Assembly (NCBI RefSeq): GCF_900456975.1
Contig: NZ_UGYM01000002.1
Location: forward strand, 3,658,001-3,722,000
Reading direction: 5' to 3'
Source: Shewanella baltica
GTDB lineage: Bacteria; Pseudomonadota; Gammaproteobacteria; Enterobacterales; Shewanellaceae
DNA: 64,000 bases
Position 1 is the stretch's first letter; every line of letters starts with the position of its first letter. Positions 27,547-35,690 of this stretch are shown one piece after another. Under the pieces are notes generated by a model that worked only from the letters and a program-made list of their open reading frames with translations, did no database searches and was not told the DNA's origin. The position numbers and the translations under genes were made by a program.

Positions 27547-27981
27547 CTAAGCTGCCTTAGCGTGGCGACGGGCCTGCTTTTTGATGTTCAGTTGGCGCTC
27601 AAAACGAAACACTCTGTCGACCACAAAGCCAGTACCAAACATCACGCACACACTGCCCATCACTAAAGTGAACAATATATTGGTGCCGTATTGCTCAAAC
27701 AAACCTTCGTACTTAATGACCGAAATCACAGGCGGGATAAAAAACAGCAATAATTCACCAATCAACCAAGCGGCGCCCAGTTGCACGGCATTTTCGGGAA
27801 TGAGTTTAAAACCTAATAAAAATAAGAGTATGCCTAAGCCAATCACACTCCCAGGAATAGGAGAATGTGCCCAAGTGGCGAACCAGTGACAAGCGAAGGA
27901 CAGTAAACAGAAGAGGCCGATTTGGGTTAATAACAAAGCCCAATGTCGACACTGACGTATTGCGGCTTGTGGGAATGACAT
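27547..27981 (-). CDS. lrgA: LrgA/CidA (YohJ) holin-like membrane protein
   Basis: 144 residues with four hydrophobic segments and the family's PIPGSVIGLGILLFLL motif (~41-56), followed by a very basic C-terminal tail (NIKKQARRHAKA). It is the small partner of LrgB. Divergently oriented to a LysR gene, as in cidABR-type loci. Confidence 0.9.
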   Translation of the reverse strand: MSFPQAAIRQCRHWALLLTQIGLFCLLSFACHWFATWAHSPIPGSVIGLGILLFLLGFKLIPENAVQLGAAWLIGELLLFFIPPVISVIKYEGLFEQYGTNILFTLVMGSVCVMFGTGFVVDRVFRFERQLNIKKQARRHAKAA

Positions 27982-28103
27982 GATTTTCTCGGTTAGAACA
28001 AAGTTTTCTATGGAGCTATTCTAGGCTTGCTTATTTGATAAAAAAAATGAATATTAAGAATGTAATACATGAATTTTAAGAATGCATTTAAAGGTGAAGC
28101 CCA

Positions 28104-28994
28104 ATGGACCTCAAAGTTATTCGCTATTTTATCGAAATCGTCGATGCCGGAGGCTTTGGTAAAGCCAGCGAAAAAGTCCATCTCACCCAACCTGCGTTAT
28201 CAAAAGCCGTGCGCCAGTTAGAACAAGAACTCGATCTCACCCTGCTTGAGCGCGGTAAACGCGGCACCCAAGTCAAACTCACTCCCGCAGGCGAAGTCGT
28301 TTATCGACACGGTAAAGACCTGCTCGCAGGGCGACAACGCATGCTCGCCGAACTCACGGCGCAGCGCAGCTTAACTGCGGGCGAACTCAATCTGGGATTA
28401 GCGCCGCTGGGCAGCGCCGAGATTTTTGCTCCCATTATTGCTAAGTATCGCCAGCAATATCCGCAAATTGACATGCACTTGCTCGTCCGTGGCGGTGTAG
28501 AACAAACTTCGGCGATCCAAAAGGGTGAGATTGAACTAGCCACAGGGATTATCGATTTTGATGATGGCTATGATGGTATTCGGGTGTTTAACGATCCTAT
28601 GGTAGTGGTGCTTCCCAAGGAAAATCCGTTATCCACCCGACAGATATTGTCGTTTAGGGATCTCAGCGCCGATCCTCAAGTGATGTTCGAAACCGAATAT
28701 ACCCTCTATCAATTAGTGCTCAATGCCTGCCGACACGCCGGATTTGTCCCGAAAAACATTACCCGCGTCAGCCAAGCCGATTTCGGGATTGCCTTAGTCG
28801 CGGCGGGCACTGGGGTGATGGTATTGCCGCGCTCCATCGCGCGGCGCTACAGTGTACCCGGCGTCGTGAATATCCCGCTGGCGAGTGACGAGCTGCGCTG
28901 GGAGTTATCGCTCTTTTGGCGCAAAGACCAAGTATTGTCCTTTGCAGCTCAAGCCATGATCGCTTTAGTCGAGAAGCACTTAACTCATAAGTGA
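28104..28994 (+). CDS. LysR-family regulator, likely controller of lrgAB
   Basis: 296 residues. The helix-turn-helix is clear (GGFGKASEKVHLTQPALSKA, residues 17-36), with a type-2 periplasmic-binding effector domain after it. It is divergent from lrgAB with a 122-bp gap, the arrangement of CidR regulators, which respond to acetate/pyruvate metabolism in other bacteria; that role here is inferred. It ends 7 bp before the stop of the convergent outer-membrane protein gene. Confidence 0.88.
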   Translation: MDLKVIRYFIEIVDAGGFGKASEKVHLTQPALSKAVRQLEQELDLTLLERGKRGTQVKLTPAGEVVYRHGKDLLAGRQRMLAELTAQRSLTAGELNLGLAPLGSAEIFAPIIAKYRQQYPQIDMHLLVRGGVEQTSAIQKGEIELATGIIDFDDGYDGIRVFNDPMVVVLPKENPLSTRQILSFRDLSADPQVMFETEYTLYQLVLNACRHAGFVPKNITRVSQADFGIALVAAGTGVMVLPRSIARRYSVPGVVNIPLASDELRWELSLFWRKDQVLSFAAQAMIALVEKHLTHK

Positions 28995-29001
28995 CACTCT
29001 G

Positions 29002-29820
29002 TTACCAAGGGATCACTAAGCTCAAACGCACTAGCGTATCGCTATCCCATGGCAGAATAGGCAAATACTCAGCCGAGTTAATATCGACTTTAGCATAGTG
29101 ATCTAAATTGTATTGCGTGTGCTCGGCGCTCAACACGAGCATGCTGTTAGGCCGCCAAAAATCGGTTTGGTAACTCAGCTCAAAGCGATATTGATTCTCT
29201 AACCATTTGCCCTCGTCTTGCCACGTCTGAGCGGCCACTTGCATATGTAGCTTAGGCGTCACATCCGCACCGACACTTCCCATAAAGGTATAAGCAAACG
29301 TACCGTTGCCAAAATCGCCACGATCGTAACCTCGGGTTCTAGGCACATCGTCATCGATTTCGAGATAGTAATAACCCGGCCCCGCCTTCAACTGGGCCTG
29401 TAATTGTTGTCCGTCAAAGTTAGCCGTCAGCCCAGGAAATACCTTAGCTTGTTTCTCCACCGAGCTAACGGTATTACGCTTTCCTTGTAAGTCGAACTGC
29501 CAACCCAATGAAAATTCAGGATTAATACGATACAACTCACCACTCGCAGCATAGGTGGACTTAAACCAAACTGGGATATGGTCAGGGTCGAGTTTATCGA
29601 CATCTACATCTATATAGGCATCCAGCGCCGCCGTCAGCAAAATATCACTTTGGGTTTTATATTCTAACAATAGACTCGCATTCACCCCTAAGGTGTGAGA
29701 ATCCTCGACCACAAAATCATGGCTGCCTAAGCTGTAATGCCACTGAGTTTGCTCTTCGGCCTGCAGTGCACTCGATAAGCACAGGGCTAAACACACTAAT
29801 GCTGAGTTGAGATAGTTCAC
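29002..29820 (-). CDS. Outer-membrane beta-barrel protein, unknown function
   Basis: 273 residues from GTG 29820, chosen because AGGAG lies seven bases upstream and translation then begins directly with a signal peptide (VNYLNSALVCLALCLSSALQA); an upstream ATG at 29883 would add a non-signal prefix. The mature protein alternates polar and hydrophobic residues, is rich in aromatic residues and ends in SLVIPW, a terminal aromatic typical of barrels inserted by the BAM complex. No specific family recognised. Confidence 0.72.
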   Translation of the reverse strand: MNYLNSALVCLALCLSSALQAEEQTQWHYSLGSHDFVVEDSHTLGVNASLLLEYKTQSDILLTAALDAYIDVDVDKLDPDHIPVWFKSTYAASGELYRINPEFSLGWQFDLQGKRNTVSSVEKQAKVFPGLTANFDGQQLQAQLKAGPGYYYLEIDDDVPRTRGYDRGDFGNGTFAYTFMGSVGADVTPKLHMQVAAQTWQDEGKWLENQYRFELSYQTDFWRPNSMLVLSAEHTQYNLDHYAKVDINSAEYLPILPWDSDTLVRLSLVIPW

Positions 29821-30153
29821 TTTTGACTCCTGAAACATCGTTTCTGGCTTGATGATCAAATCAACCAGAGGGTTAAACTGCATAAAATAGGAATAACACC
29901 AACTAAGGTTGCCGTTAAAGAGCGGCTAAACTAGCCAATTTAATCGAAGAATAATAGGCGATAGTGCAAATTATGACACTCTCATTGAGAAGCTGCTAAT
30001 AAACACCACAGAAGTACAGATAGCCAAAAACCTAACAGTAACAATAGATACAGACCAAGGCACAAGAATTCAACCCAGAAAAAACAACTTATACACAAAT
30101 CTGTACGGGAAAGCAGCGCCCCTCATTCTTGCGACTGAAAACCGTAAAAATAA

Positions 30154-30215
30154 AATGAATTTTTAATCAAATTAACAGCATAATTATTGACACAACATGC
30201 TCATCTGCCTATAGT
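30154..30215 (+). promoter_or_regulatory. Promoter and possible ArgR box upstream of the amino-acid ABC operon
   Basis: TTGACA (30187-30192) and TATAGT (30210-30215) are 17 bp apart, a near-consensus sigma-70 promoter. Just upstream, TGAAT-TTTT-AATCA (30156-30169) resembles one half of an ArgR operator, which would fit an arginine importer. The promoter is well supported, the operator weakly. The rest of the gap from 29884 is AT-rich and unremarkable. Confidence 0.55.
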
Positions 30216-30252
30216 CGCCACACTGATAGTGAAATCGACAAGAGAGTCTTAA

Positions 30253-30987
30253 ATGAAAAAATCCATGTTATTAGGCGGCCTGACCTTAACTGCCACCTTG
30301 TTGTTAGCTGGATGCGGAAAAAGCGATGACGTGTTAGTCGTTGGCACTAATGCCGCCTTCCCTCCTTTTGAATATGTTGGCGGCCAAAGTGGTGATGAAA
30401 TCAAAGGCTTTGATATCGATCTGGCCAAGCAAATCGCTAAAGATGCCGGCAAGACGCTGAAAGTCGAAAACATGAAATTCGATTCACTGATCGTCGCGCT
30501 TAACTCAGGCAAGATTGATTTTATCGCCTCAGGCATGACGATTACCGCTGAACGTCAAGCAAACGTAAACTTCTCTGACCCTTACTACGAAGCGACTCAA
30601 GTTGTACTGGTTAACAAAGATAACGATAGTATTCATACGCTTGAAGATATTAAAGGCAAACACTTTGCGGTGCAGTTAGGCACAACCGCTGACATTATGT
30701 CGAAGAAATACACCCAAAATATCACCGCCTTTAATACGGGTTTCGAAGCCATTATGGAGCTTAAAAATTCAAAGGTAGATTTAGTGTTATTCGACAGCGA
30801 ACCTGCCGCTAACTATCTGGCTAAAAATCCTGAATTAAAGATGATTAAACTGGATTTTCCTGCTGAGTTTTATGGTTTCGCCGTGTCAAAAGAGCAGCCT
30901 GAACTGTTGGCGAGCATCAATAAAACACTGGCTAACATGAAAGCCGACGGCCAATATCAGACGCTCGTTTCTGCCCATATAAAGTGA
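30253..30987 (+). CDS. Polar amino-acid ABC transporter, substrate-binding lipoprotein
   Basis: 244 residues. A lipobox (LLAGC, Cys21) makes it a lipoprotein; solute-binding family 3 features follow: VGTNAAFPPFEY, GFDIDLAKQIAK and DFIASGMTIT. It closely resembles ArtJ/GlnH/HisJ-type proteins that deliver arginine, glutamine or histidine to the membrane complex. First gene of a three-gene operon. Ligand uncertain; arginine is favoured by the possible ArgR site. Confidence 0.92.
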   Translation: MKKSMLLGGLTLTATLLLAGCGKSDDVLVVGTNAAFPPFEYVGGQSGDEIKGFDIDLAKQIAKDAGKTLKVENMKFDSLIVALNSGKIDFIASGMTITAERQANVNFSDPYYEATQVVLVNKDNDSIHTLEDIKGKHFAVQLGTTADIMSKKYTQNITAFNTGFEAIMELKNSKVDLVLFDSEPAANYLAKNPELKMIKLDFPAEFYGFAVSKEQPELLASINKTLANMKADGQYQTLVSAHIK

Positions 30988-30994
30988 TATCAGC

Positions 30995-31675
30995 ATGATA
31001 GACGCAATTAACAGCTCGCTGTTCAGCCCAATTGGCGAAGATGGCATGATAGGTATACTGCTGATATTAAATGGTTTGAAGGTGACGTTAATCGTCACTT
31101 TCTTCGCCATGTTATTAGGCGCAGTGTTAGGCATTGGCACCACCTTTATGAAGATGTCGTCTAAGTGGTACATCCGCTTCCCCGCCAATCTTTATGTCGG
31201 TGTTATCCGTGGCACGCCAGTGGTTGTGCAGTTAGTGATCCTTTACTTCATCGTGCTTTCAGCCTTAGATGTCGATAAAATCACCGCCGCCATCATCGCC
31301 TTTGGTCTCAATAGCGGCGCGTATATCTCTGAGATAATCCGCGCAGGGATTCAAGCCGTCGACAAAGGTCAAACCGAAGCGGCCCGTTCGCTCGGTTTAT
31401 CCCAAGCCATGACCATGAAATCGATTATTTTGCCCCAAGCAGTCAAGAATATTCTGCCCGCACTTGGTAATGAATTTATCGTGCTCCTCAAGGAAACCGC
31501 CGTTATTGGCTTTATCGGTGGCGTCGACCTGATGCGCGCCGGTGAAATCATCCGTAGCCGTACCTTCGAGGACAGTGTGCCCTTATTTACCTGCGCCCTT
31601 ATTTACCTATTCCTGACCTACAGCTTCACGTTTGTGCTGTCGAAATTTGAAAAGAGGTTGAAACAAAGTGATTAA
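30995..31675 (+). CDS. Polar amino-acid ABC transporter permease
   Basis: 226 residues with about five membrane spans. The HisM/GlnP signature is present: [19 protein letters not shown] near 67-85 and the ATPase-contacting EAA loop [22 protein letters not shown] near 129-150. One permease is encoded, so it likely works as a homodimer. Seven bases after the binding protein; overlaps the ATPase gene by 8 bp. Confidence 0.93.
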   Translation: MIDAINSSLFSPIGEDGMIGILLILNGLKVTLIVTFFAMLLGAVLGIGTTFMKMSSKWYIRFPANLYVGVIRGTPVVVQLVILYFIVLSALDVDKITAAIIAFGLNSGAYISEIIRAGIQAVDKGQTEAARSLGLSQAMTMKSIILPQAVKNILPALGNEFIVLLKETAVIGFIGGVDLMRAGEIIRSRTFEDSVPLFTCALIYLFLTYSFTFVLSKFEKRLKQSD

Positions 31676-32393
31676 AATAACCAACCTGCATAAAAACTTC
31701 GGCGATAACCAAGTGCTCAAGGGTATTAGCGAGCATATTCGTCAGGGTGAAGTGGTGAGTGTGATTGGCCCAAGCGGCAGCGGCAAGAGTACCTTTTTGC
31801 GTTGTATCAATCTGTTAGAGCAGCCAAGCCAAGGCGATATCGAAATTGAGGGTCAATTGATCACAGCGCCAAACGCCTGCGTCGATAAACTGCGGCAAAA
31901 AGTGGGCATGGTGTTTCAAAACTTTAACCTGTTCCCACATAAAACTGTCATCCAAAACATCACCTTAGCGCCCATTAGTCTAAAACTAATGACGCCCGCT
32001 CTGGCCGAAACGAAAGCCCTAGACCTATTGGCACAGGTTGGTTTAAGTGACAAAGCCAATGCCTATCCCGCCAGTTTATCGGGCGGCCAAAAACAAAGAG
32101 TCGCCATTGCCCGTGCATTAGCAATGGAACCTGATTTGATGCTGTTTGATGAGCCAACATCGGCACTCGACCCAGAAATGGTCGGCGATGTGCTAGACGT
32201 GATGAAAGACTTAGCGCTAAAGGGCATGACCATGGTGATTGTTACCCACGAAATGGGCTTTGCGCGCGATGTATCCGATCGAGTGATCTTTATGGATGGC
32301 GGTTATGTAGTCGAATCTAGTCCACCCGATGAGCTATTTAGCCATCCCAAAGAAGCCCGTACCCAAGCGTTTTTAAGCAAAGTATTGCGCTAG
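31668..32393 (+). CDS. Polar amino-acid ABC transporter ATP-binding protein
   Basis: 241 residues from a GTG that overlaps the end of the permease gene. Walker [10 protein letters not shown] (~33-41), Q-loop [10 protein letters not shown], signature LSGGQKQR (~136-143), Walker [14 protein letters not shown] and the H-loop VTHE are all intact. It powers uptake by the two preceding gene products. Closest to the GlnQ/ArtP group. Confidence 0.95.
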   Translation: MIKITNLHKNFGDNQVLKGISEHIRQGEVVSVIGPSGSGKSTFLRCINLLEQPSQGDIEIEGQLITAPNACVDKLRQKVGMVFQNFNLFPHKTVIQNITLAPISLKLMTPALAETKALDLLAQVGLSDKANAYPASLSGGQKQRVAIARALAMEPDLMLFDEPTSALDPEMVGDVLDVMKDLALKGMTMVIVTHEMGFARDVSDRVIFMDGGYVVESSPPDELFSHPKEARTQAFLSKVLR

Positions 32394-32654
32394 CTAATGC
32401 GGATTCAGTTAAATTCATCATTGGATGCAGGTATGCCCCATCTGATGTGAAAGGATTAACAAATGCCACGATGGCATGAATGCCAAAAAGCGGCCATGGG
32501 GCGGACGGTCGTCTCGCCAATCACCATTACTCACCTTTTTGGCTTTCGCATAACCTGTAGATTTAAAAGACACCGGACATACGCAACATACTTTTGGACA
32601 AAAGTGAGTTAGTTTTTTACTCGAATCAGTGGGCTTCGGATAAATATTTCTATG

Positions 32655-32757
32655 GACTAACACCCTGCTAACAGGTAAATGATGTTTGACTATAATTTTG
32701 AAACGTAGAGATAAAAAGCCAAACAGTATTTCTCCCTGTCGAACAGCTTGTATATTA
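32655..32757 (-). repeat. Degenerate attC-like site at the left end of the cassette array
   Basis: On the minus strand, directly after the stop codon of the interrupted cassette gene, ATATACAAG looks like the ATATAACAAG box of the site at 35183-35281 with one base lost. CTGTTCGACAGG pairs with CCTGTTAGCAG with one unpaired base, the extrahelical base expected of attC, and the site ends in GTGTTAGTC. Total ~103 bp. Less certain than the sites to the right. Confidence 0.5.
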
Positions 32758-32801
32758 CCGCTTCTTGATTACGTTACCGTATCTATCTCTCCAACCTTCA
32801 A

Positions 32802-32810
32802 TTTCAGGCG
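32802..32810. repeat. Target-site duplication, left copy
   Basis: TTTCAGGCG directly abuts the left end of the IS element and recurs exactly at 34129-34137. Nine base pairs is the duplication size of the IS10 group. Confidence 0.88.
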
Positions 32811-34128
32811 CTGGGGGATCCCCTCATAATTGAGGTCTTCCAGCGTCATGAACTAAGTTTATATATTCGATTAATGCCCAGCGAAAAATTGTCTCCTTTA
32901 CCGGATATTTGTCTCTTTTGCGTACTTCCTTTCCAAGTCTGACAATTGATAGCACTGCCCGCTTTCTCACTGTATTGGCTTGAAAATATCTTTGCCATCC
33001 GAGGTGTTGTGCCGCTAACCCAATACACCACAACACGATTTCAGCCAGCATAGCGATGAGCAGCAATACATCATATCGCTTTGGACAACGGCTGCGGCTT
33101 TGTCTAAGGCCCATGCCATATTGCGGACTTTTTAAATCGCGGAAGGTTTCTTCAATTTGCATTCGCTTAGCATATAAATCGACGACCTTTGAAGGGCCAA
33201 AGTAGTCCGGCGGTAGATTTGTTGCGAGTAGCCAAGGCTCTTTACTCCCTAAGCTGTAACTCTTTTGTGCGGTGTGATTTCGCCCAGCTTTAGAAGAACG
33301 TTTATCCTTACGCAGCTTAGGTTTAGCTTTAAACAAGTGCAGGCAACATTGTAGCGGAGACTTGCGCGCTAACTTGACGCTACCTATGTATTTCGCGGTT
33401 GAATTCGCCTTAGGGTAGAGGGATTTATTTGACTGCCATGATGTTTGGCCGTTGAGCATAAAACTGACATCACCGCGAACTCGACCTAGCCAAAACCAGC
33501 CATGGCGCTCGACTTCCCTAAACCAAGTATTGCGATAACCTGCATCGGTGACGATGAGCGGGCAGCATCTTGGCGGCAATACGTTAGCAAGCTCAGCTAA
33601 GAAAGTGTTATGACTGCGCGGGGCATTGTAATCTTCAAATAGAAAAGTGCGTTCGTACAAAGTAATGGAGCGACCTTTAACACTGATTGATGCGCGTAAG
33701 GTCATCATTCGCAGTTGCTCGCGTACATCAGACCAATCCACAAGAATAATGGGCATCGGATTTGAGCCGCAGAGATACTGTGCATGCCATTGATAAATAG
33801 CGAACTTATCTTTGACAACATGTAGATTTCCGAGCAGTCGGTCAATACGCTTGATATTGTGTTTTGGTGCAACGTTACCCGTTATGTTCCGTCCTAACTG
33901 GGTTAACGAGAGTTGATTGCCATCGAGTAAAGACTCAGTAGCAACCATCAGAGAATTAAGGCGTTTTTGGTGTATTTGAGGGCATTGTTTTTTGAGTAAA
34001 TCGTGTAATATGTCGATATCACGCATGATGTTGGATCTAGTAGGTTTTTGGCGAAATTGATTAGATCAAACAGCATCATGCGTGTCTACTTATTTGAATC
34101 CCATCGAATTTATCTGGGGATTCGCTAG
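32811..34128 (-). mobile_element. IS4-family, IS10-group insertion sequence
   Basis: A complete 1,318-bp element. The ends are imperfect inverted repeats: CTGGGGGATCCCCTCATAA on the left and CTAGCGAATCCCCAGATAA reading in from the right, both resembling the IS10 terminus. The element carries a single intact transposase gene and is bordered by 9-bp direct repeats. Its size is close to IS10 (1,329 bp). Insertion is within a cassette gene. Confidence 0.9.
32824..34026 (-). CDS. IS10-group (IS4 family) DDE transposase
   Basis: 400 residues, clearly similar to the IS10 transposase over its length: DILHDLLKKQCPQIH at the start, KHNIKRIDRLLGN, then the DDE catalytic residues in LVDWSD (~97), IVTDAGY (~159) and the YREK signature Y-x2-R-x3-E-x6-K in YAKRMQIEETFRDLK (~288-302), and FQANTVRKRAVLS near the end. 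The reading frame is undamaged, so the element may be active. The stop lies 13 bp from the left inverted-repeat end. Confidence 0.95.
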   Translation of the reverse strand: MRDIDILHDLLKKQCPQIHQKRLNSLMVATESLLDGNQLSLTQLGRNITGNVAPKHNIKRIDRLLGNLHVVKDKFAIYQWHAQYLCGSNPMPIILVDWSDVREQLRMMTLRASISVKGRSITLYERTFLFEDYNAPRSHNTFLAELANVLPPRCCPLIVTDAGYRNTWFREVERHGWFWLGRVRGDVSFMLNGQTSWQSNKSLYPKANSTAKYIGSVKLARKSPLQCCLHLFKAKPKLRKDKRSSKAGRNHTAQKSYSLGSKEPWLLATNLPPDYFGPSKVVDLYAKRMQIEETFRDLKSPQYGMGLRQSRSRCPKRYDVLLLIAMLAEIVLWCIGLAAQHLGWQRYFQANTVRKRAVLSIVRLGKEVRKRDKYPVKETIFRWALIEYINLVHDAGRPQL

Positions 34129-34137
34129 TTTCAGGCG
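34129..34137. repeat. Target-site duplication, right copy
   Basis: Exact repeat of the 9-mer at 32802-32810, directly abutting the right end of the IS; this fixes the right boundary at 34128. Confidence 0.88.
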
Positions 34138-34430
34138 TTGAGAGTAAATATGCGTGAAAAGTGATAATACCATGTGTTTTTCGAATATTTTCAGCCCACC
34201 AAATACCCACAATAAAACCGAGACCTGATGCTCCGTACACAATGTTCCATGCCGTATTGAATTCGAAAAAATAAAAGCTAAATAAACTGGGAATGCAAAA
34301 TAATGCTGTTGCCGAAAGAATTATTTGGAAATACAACCAAGCGAATATAAGCCAAGCTGTTAAATGTAGGTAGCCCTCAAGTGGCTTTATTATGATTAAT
34401 TTTAGATACTTCATGCAATTCCATTTGGTA

Positions 34431-34490
34431 ACATAACGTCTTAGTATTTATGCGCTGCGCTGTTTGCAGGGCATAAATCGCTTGTTTACT
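34431..34490 (-). repeat. attC recombination site, short type (60 bp)
   Basis: On the minus strand it starts AGTAAAC and ends GTTATGT. Inside, ATTTATGC pairs exactly with GCATAAAT and CTGC with GCAG, giving the imperfect hairpin expected of an integron attC. The membrane-protein cassette gene starts 17 bp beyond the GTT end. Confidence 0.65.
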
Positions 34491-34522
34491 AAATCTCAAA
34501 TATGGCCACTACCACATCCATG

Positions 34523-34627
34523 TCAATTGGTATAAATGATGCTATAGGAATTTATTTTTTTGAGGTAAGGTCTGAGCTGCAGAGCTGTTTTGAGCAAATA
34601 ATATTGCATGGTTTCTGCGTATTTCAT
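34523..34627 (-). CDS. 34-codon cassette ORF
   Basis: A small minus-strand frame starting with ATG 34627 and preceded by AAAGGA at good spacing. It encodes a Tyr/Leu/Lys-rich peptide (MKYAETMQYYLLKTALQL...) with an amphipathic-helix look. It lies between two attC sites and is the only frame with a good ribosome site in that cassette. Whether it is translated is unknown; the cassette could alternatively be non-coding. Confidence 0.35.
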   Translation of the reverse strand: MKYAETMQYYLLKTALQLRPYLKKINSYSIIYTN

Positions 34628-34737
34628 TGATAATCCTTTGTCATGGTTGTGTTCCATCGCATCTTTTTTAAGTCTAGCTGATTCGAGCAGGCTTAATCAT
34701 TCCACTAAATCGCAGTTAAGCTCCGCGCAGCGGCTTA

Positions 34738-34844
34738 GTTCAACGCCGCATTCAGGGGCGCCGGCACTACAGAAGTGACCGCACAACGCCCTAAACACTA
34801 AACCAAACCACGCGTACCAAGTCCCACTTTAACGCCTGTTAGCT
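34738..34844 (-). repeat. attC recombination site, Vibrio-repeat-like (107 bp)
   Basis: Read on the minus strand it begins AGCTAACAGGCGTTAAAGTG and ends GGCGTTGAAC, whose last seven bases fit the R' consensus GTTRRRY exactly. It shares the layout and many bases with Vibrio cholerae repeats: TAAC, GGGACT, ACGCGTGG, a TTTAGTGTT segment, GTTGT, then CCCCT..GGCGTT. The two ends are partly complementary. The stop codon of the upstream gene (TAA) lies inside the R'' box, as is usual in tightly packed cassettes. The strongest attC of the window. Confidence 0.8.
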
Positions 34845-35147
34845 GTTAATTTCACTGAAAATTTCGACCCACTGTTTCGGATTAGCCGTGATAAAAACAA
34901 ACGTTGACTCATTTGATAAAGTGATTCGAATTGCATCAGTTGTGATCGGAATGATTCCACCACCCTTACCCACATCTTGAATCACTAACTTTATTTCATC
35001 ACGCTTGATATGGTAGGGACCGAGGCCAAGCTGCTCGTTAAATGGGACAAAAACAACCTCTGTATCCGTCAATGACAGCTTACCGTCCGCCCTAGCCACA
35101 CCTATTTGTACTGTTGCAAATGATGACTTTATCGGTTCTTTAAACAT
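34839..35147 (-). CDS. Cassette-encoded protein with GRAM/PH-like fold
   Basis: 102 residues from ATG 35147, chosen for AAGGA seven bases upstream; the frame is open ten codons further to a GTG. Beta-rich sequence with GKLSLTDTEVVFVPFN, then KRDEIKLV and IRITLSNESTFVFITANPKQWVEIFSEI, the strand pattern and ending helix of GRAM domains. These bind lipids or partners in eukaryotes; bacterial roles are little known. The assignment is from pattern only. It fills a cassette bounded by two attC sites and its stop codon is inside one. Confidence 0.7.
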   Translation of the reverse strand: MFKEPIKSSFATVQIGVARADGKLSLTDTEVVFVPFNEQLGLGPYHIKRDEIKLVIQDVGKGGGIIPITTDAIRITLSNESTFVFITANPKQWVEIFSEINS

Positions 35148-35182
35148 AGACAATCCTTTTTCTGATGAGTCTTCCACTTACC

Positions 35183-35281
35183 TGCTAACGCATTACTAAT
35201 GGGCTGCCGCAGCGCAGCGTAGGCAGTCCCGTGGAGGCCACGCTTTTTGTGGCCGGAACGAAATTAAGTAACTTGTTATAT
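35183..35281 (-). repeat. attC recombination site (99 bp)
   Basis: Minus strand: begins ATATAACAAGTTAC and ends TAATGCGTTAGCA. Internal stems include GGCCAC/GTGGCC and CTGCC/GGCAG. The TAA of the Imm33-like gene is within the R'' box. Typical attC ending (GCGTTAGC), non-Vibrio-like interior. Confidence 0.7.
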
Positions 35282-35608
35282 GCCGATAAGCGAAGGATCA
35301 TGCCATACATCCTCAACACCAGCAGCAACCAAAAACCTATATCCAGAAGGCAAGCCAAGATACTTTTCAATTTCCTGTAAGTACTTATTGATGTGACTCA
35401 CGTGCAGAGGTTTAAAGAAATCTGCATCATCACTAAGTTCTTCACCACACCAAATATACCAACCACAAGTTTCATTTTCAGCTATGTGGCGCAGACCATT
35501 GATAGGGAATTTACCGATAGTTTCAATCGCAATACCTAGCTTATCGCCGCTGTTACAAGGCGCAAATTCCGCTTCAAATTTAGCGCAGATAACTTGCTGG
35601 CTAACCAT
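35276..35608 (-). CDS. Imm33-like immunity protein on an integron cassette
   Basis: 110 residues from ATG 35608, with TAAGGA six bases upstream; an open frame continues 29 codons further through attC-like DNA and is not used. The sequence matches my knowledge of the Imm33/DUF2185-type family: GIAIETIGKFPINGLRHI, GWYIWCGEELSDDADFF, PLHVSHI and KYLGLPSGYRFL..GVEDVWHDPSL. Such proteins neutralise polymorphic toxins delivered by neighbours or phage-linked systems. No toxin is adjacent, so it would be an orphan immunity gene. Cytosolic, no signal. Its TAA is part of attC. Confidence 0.75.
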   Translation of the reverse strand: MVSQQVICAKFEAEFAPCNSGDKLGIAIETIGKFPINGLRHIAENETCGWYIWCGEELSDDADFFKPLHVSHINKYLQEIEKYLGLPSGYRFLVAAGVEDVWHDPSLIGI

Positions 35609-35622
35609 AACTTTCCTTAGGC

Positions 35623-35690
35623 ATGTAACGCCGCCAGCAGCGGCCGAGTGAAACAAGGTCCAGCGACCGCTGGGCAGAAAAATCTGGCCA
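35623..35690 (-). repeat. Possible attC remnant at the right end of the array
   Basis: On the minus strand CTGCCCAGCGGTCG can pair with CGGCCGCTGCTGGCGG, followed by CGTTACAT, then the Imm33-like gene. The R'' (AAC) box is not recognisable, so this is a degenerate site or a junction with host DNA. Beyond it, 35700-35899 is AT-rich and holds nothing recognisable. Confidence 0.4.

Larger units (their letters stand above)
32755..34414 (-). pseudogene. Cassette gene for a small membrane protein, interrupted by the IS element
   Basis: The minus-strand frame from ATG 34414 runs 95 codons to the IS boundary (34129). Removing the IS and one target duplicate joins it in frame to 32801 and adds IEGWRDRYGNVIKKR before a stop at 32755-32757, giving a 110-residue protein. 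As it stands the frame reads into the IS and gains a foreign tail (SESPDKFDG...). The product has two or three hydrophobic segments (~18-50 and 57-73). Its start lies 17 bp from an attC site, as cassette genes do. Family not recognised. The truncated version may still be expressed. Confidence 0.8.

Noticed and set aside
32418..32663. 81-residue minus-strand frame between the ABC ATPase gene and the attC-like site
   Set aside because: No ribosome site or recognised domain. The part around 32463-32520 contains a palindrome (ATGCCA/TGGCAT) and resembles dispersed Shewanella intergenic DNA.
34074..34082. Right end of the IS placed at 34073 on the basis of CTG..GATC similarity
   Set aside because: No matching target duplication there; the end at 34128 gives a better inverted repeat and an exact 9-bp duplication.
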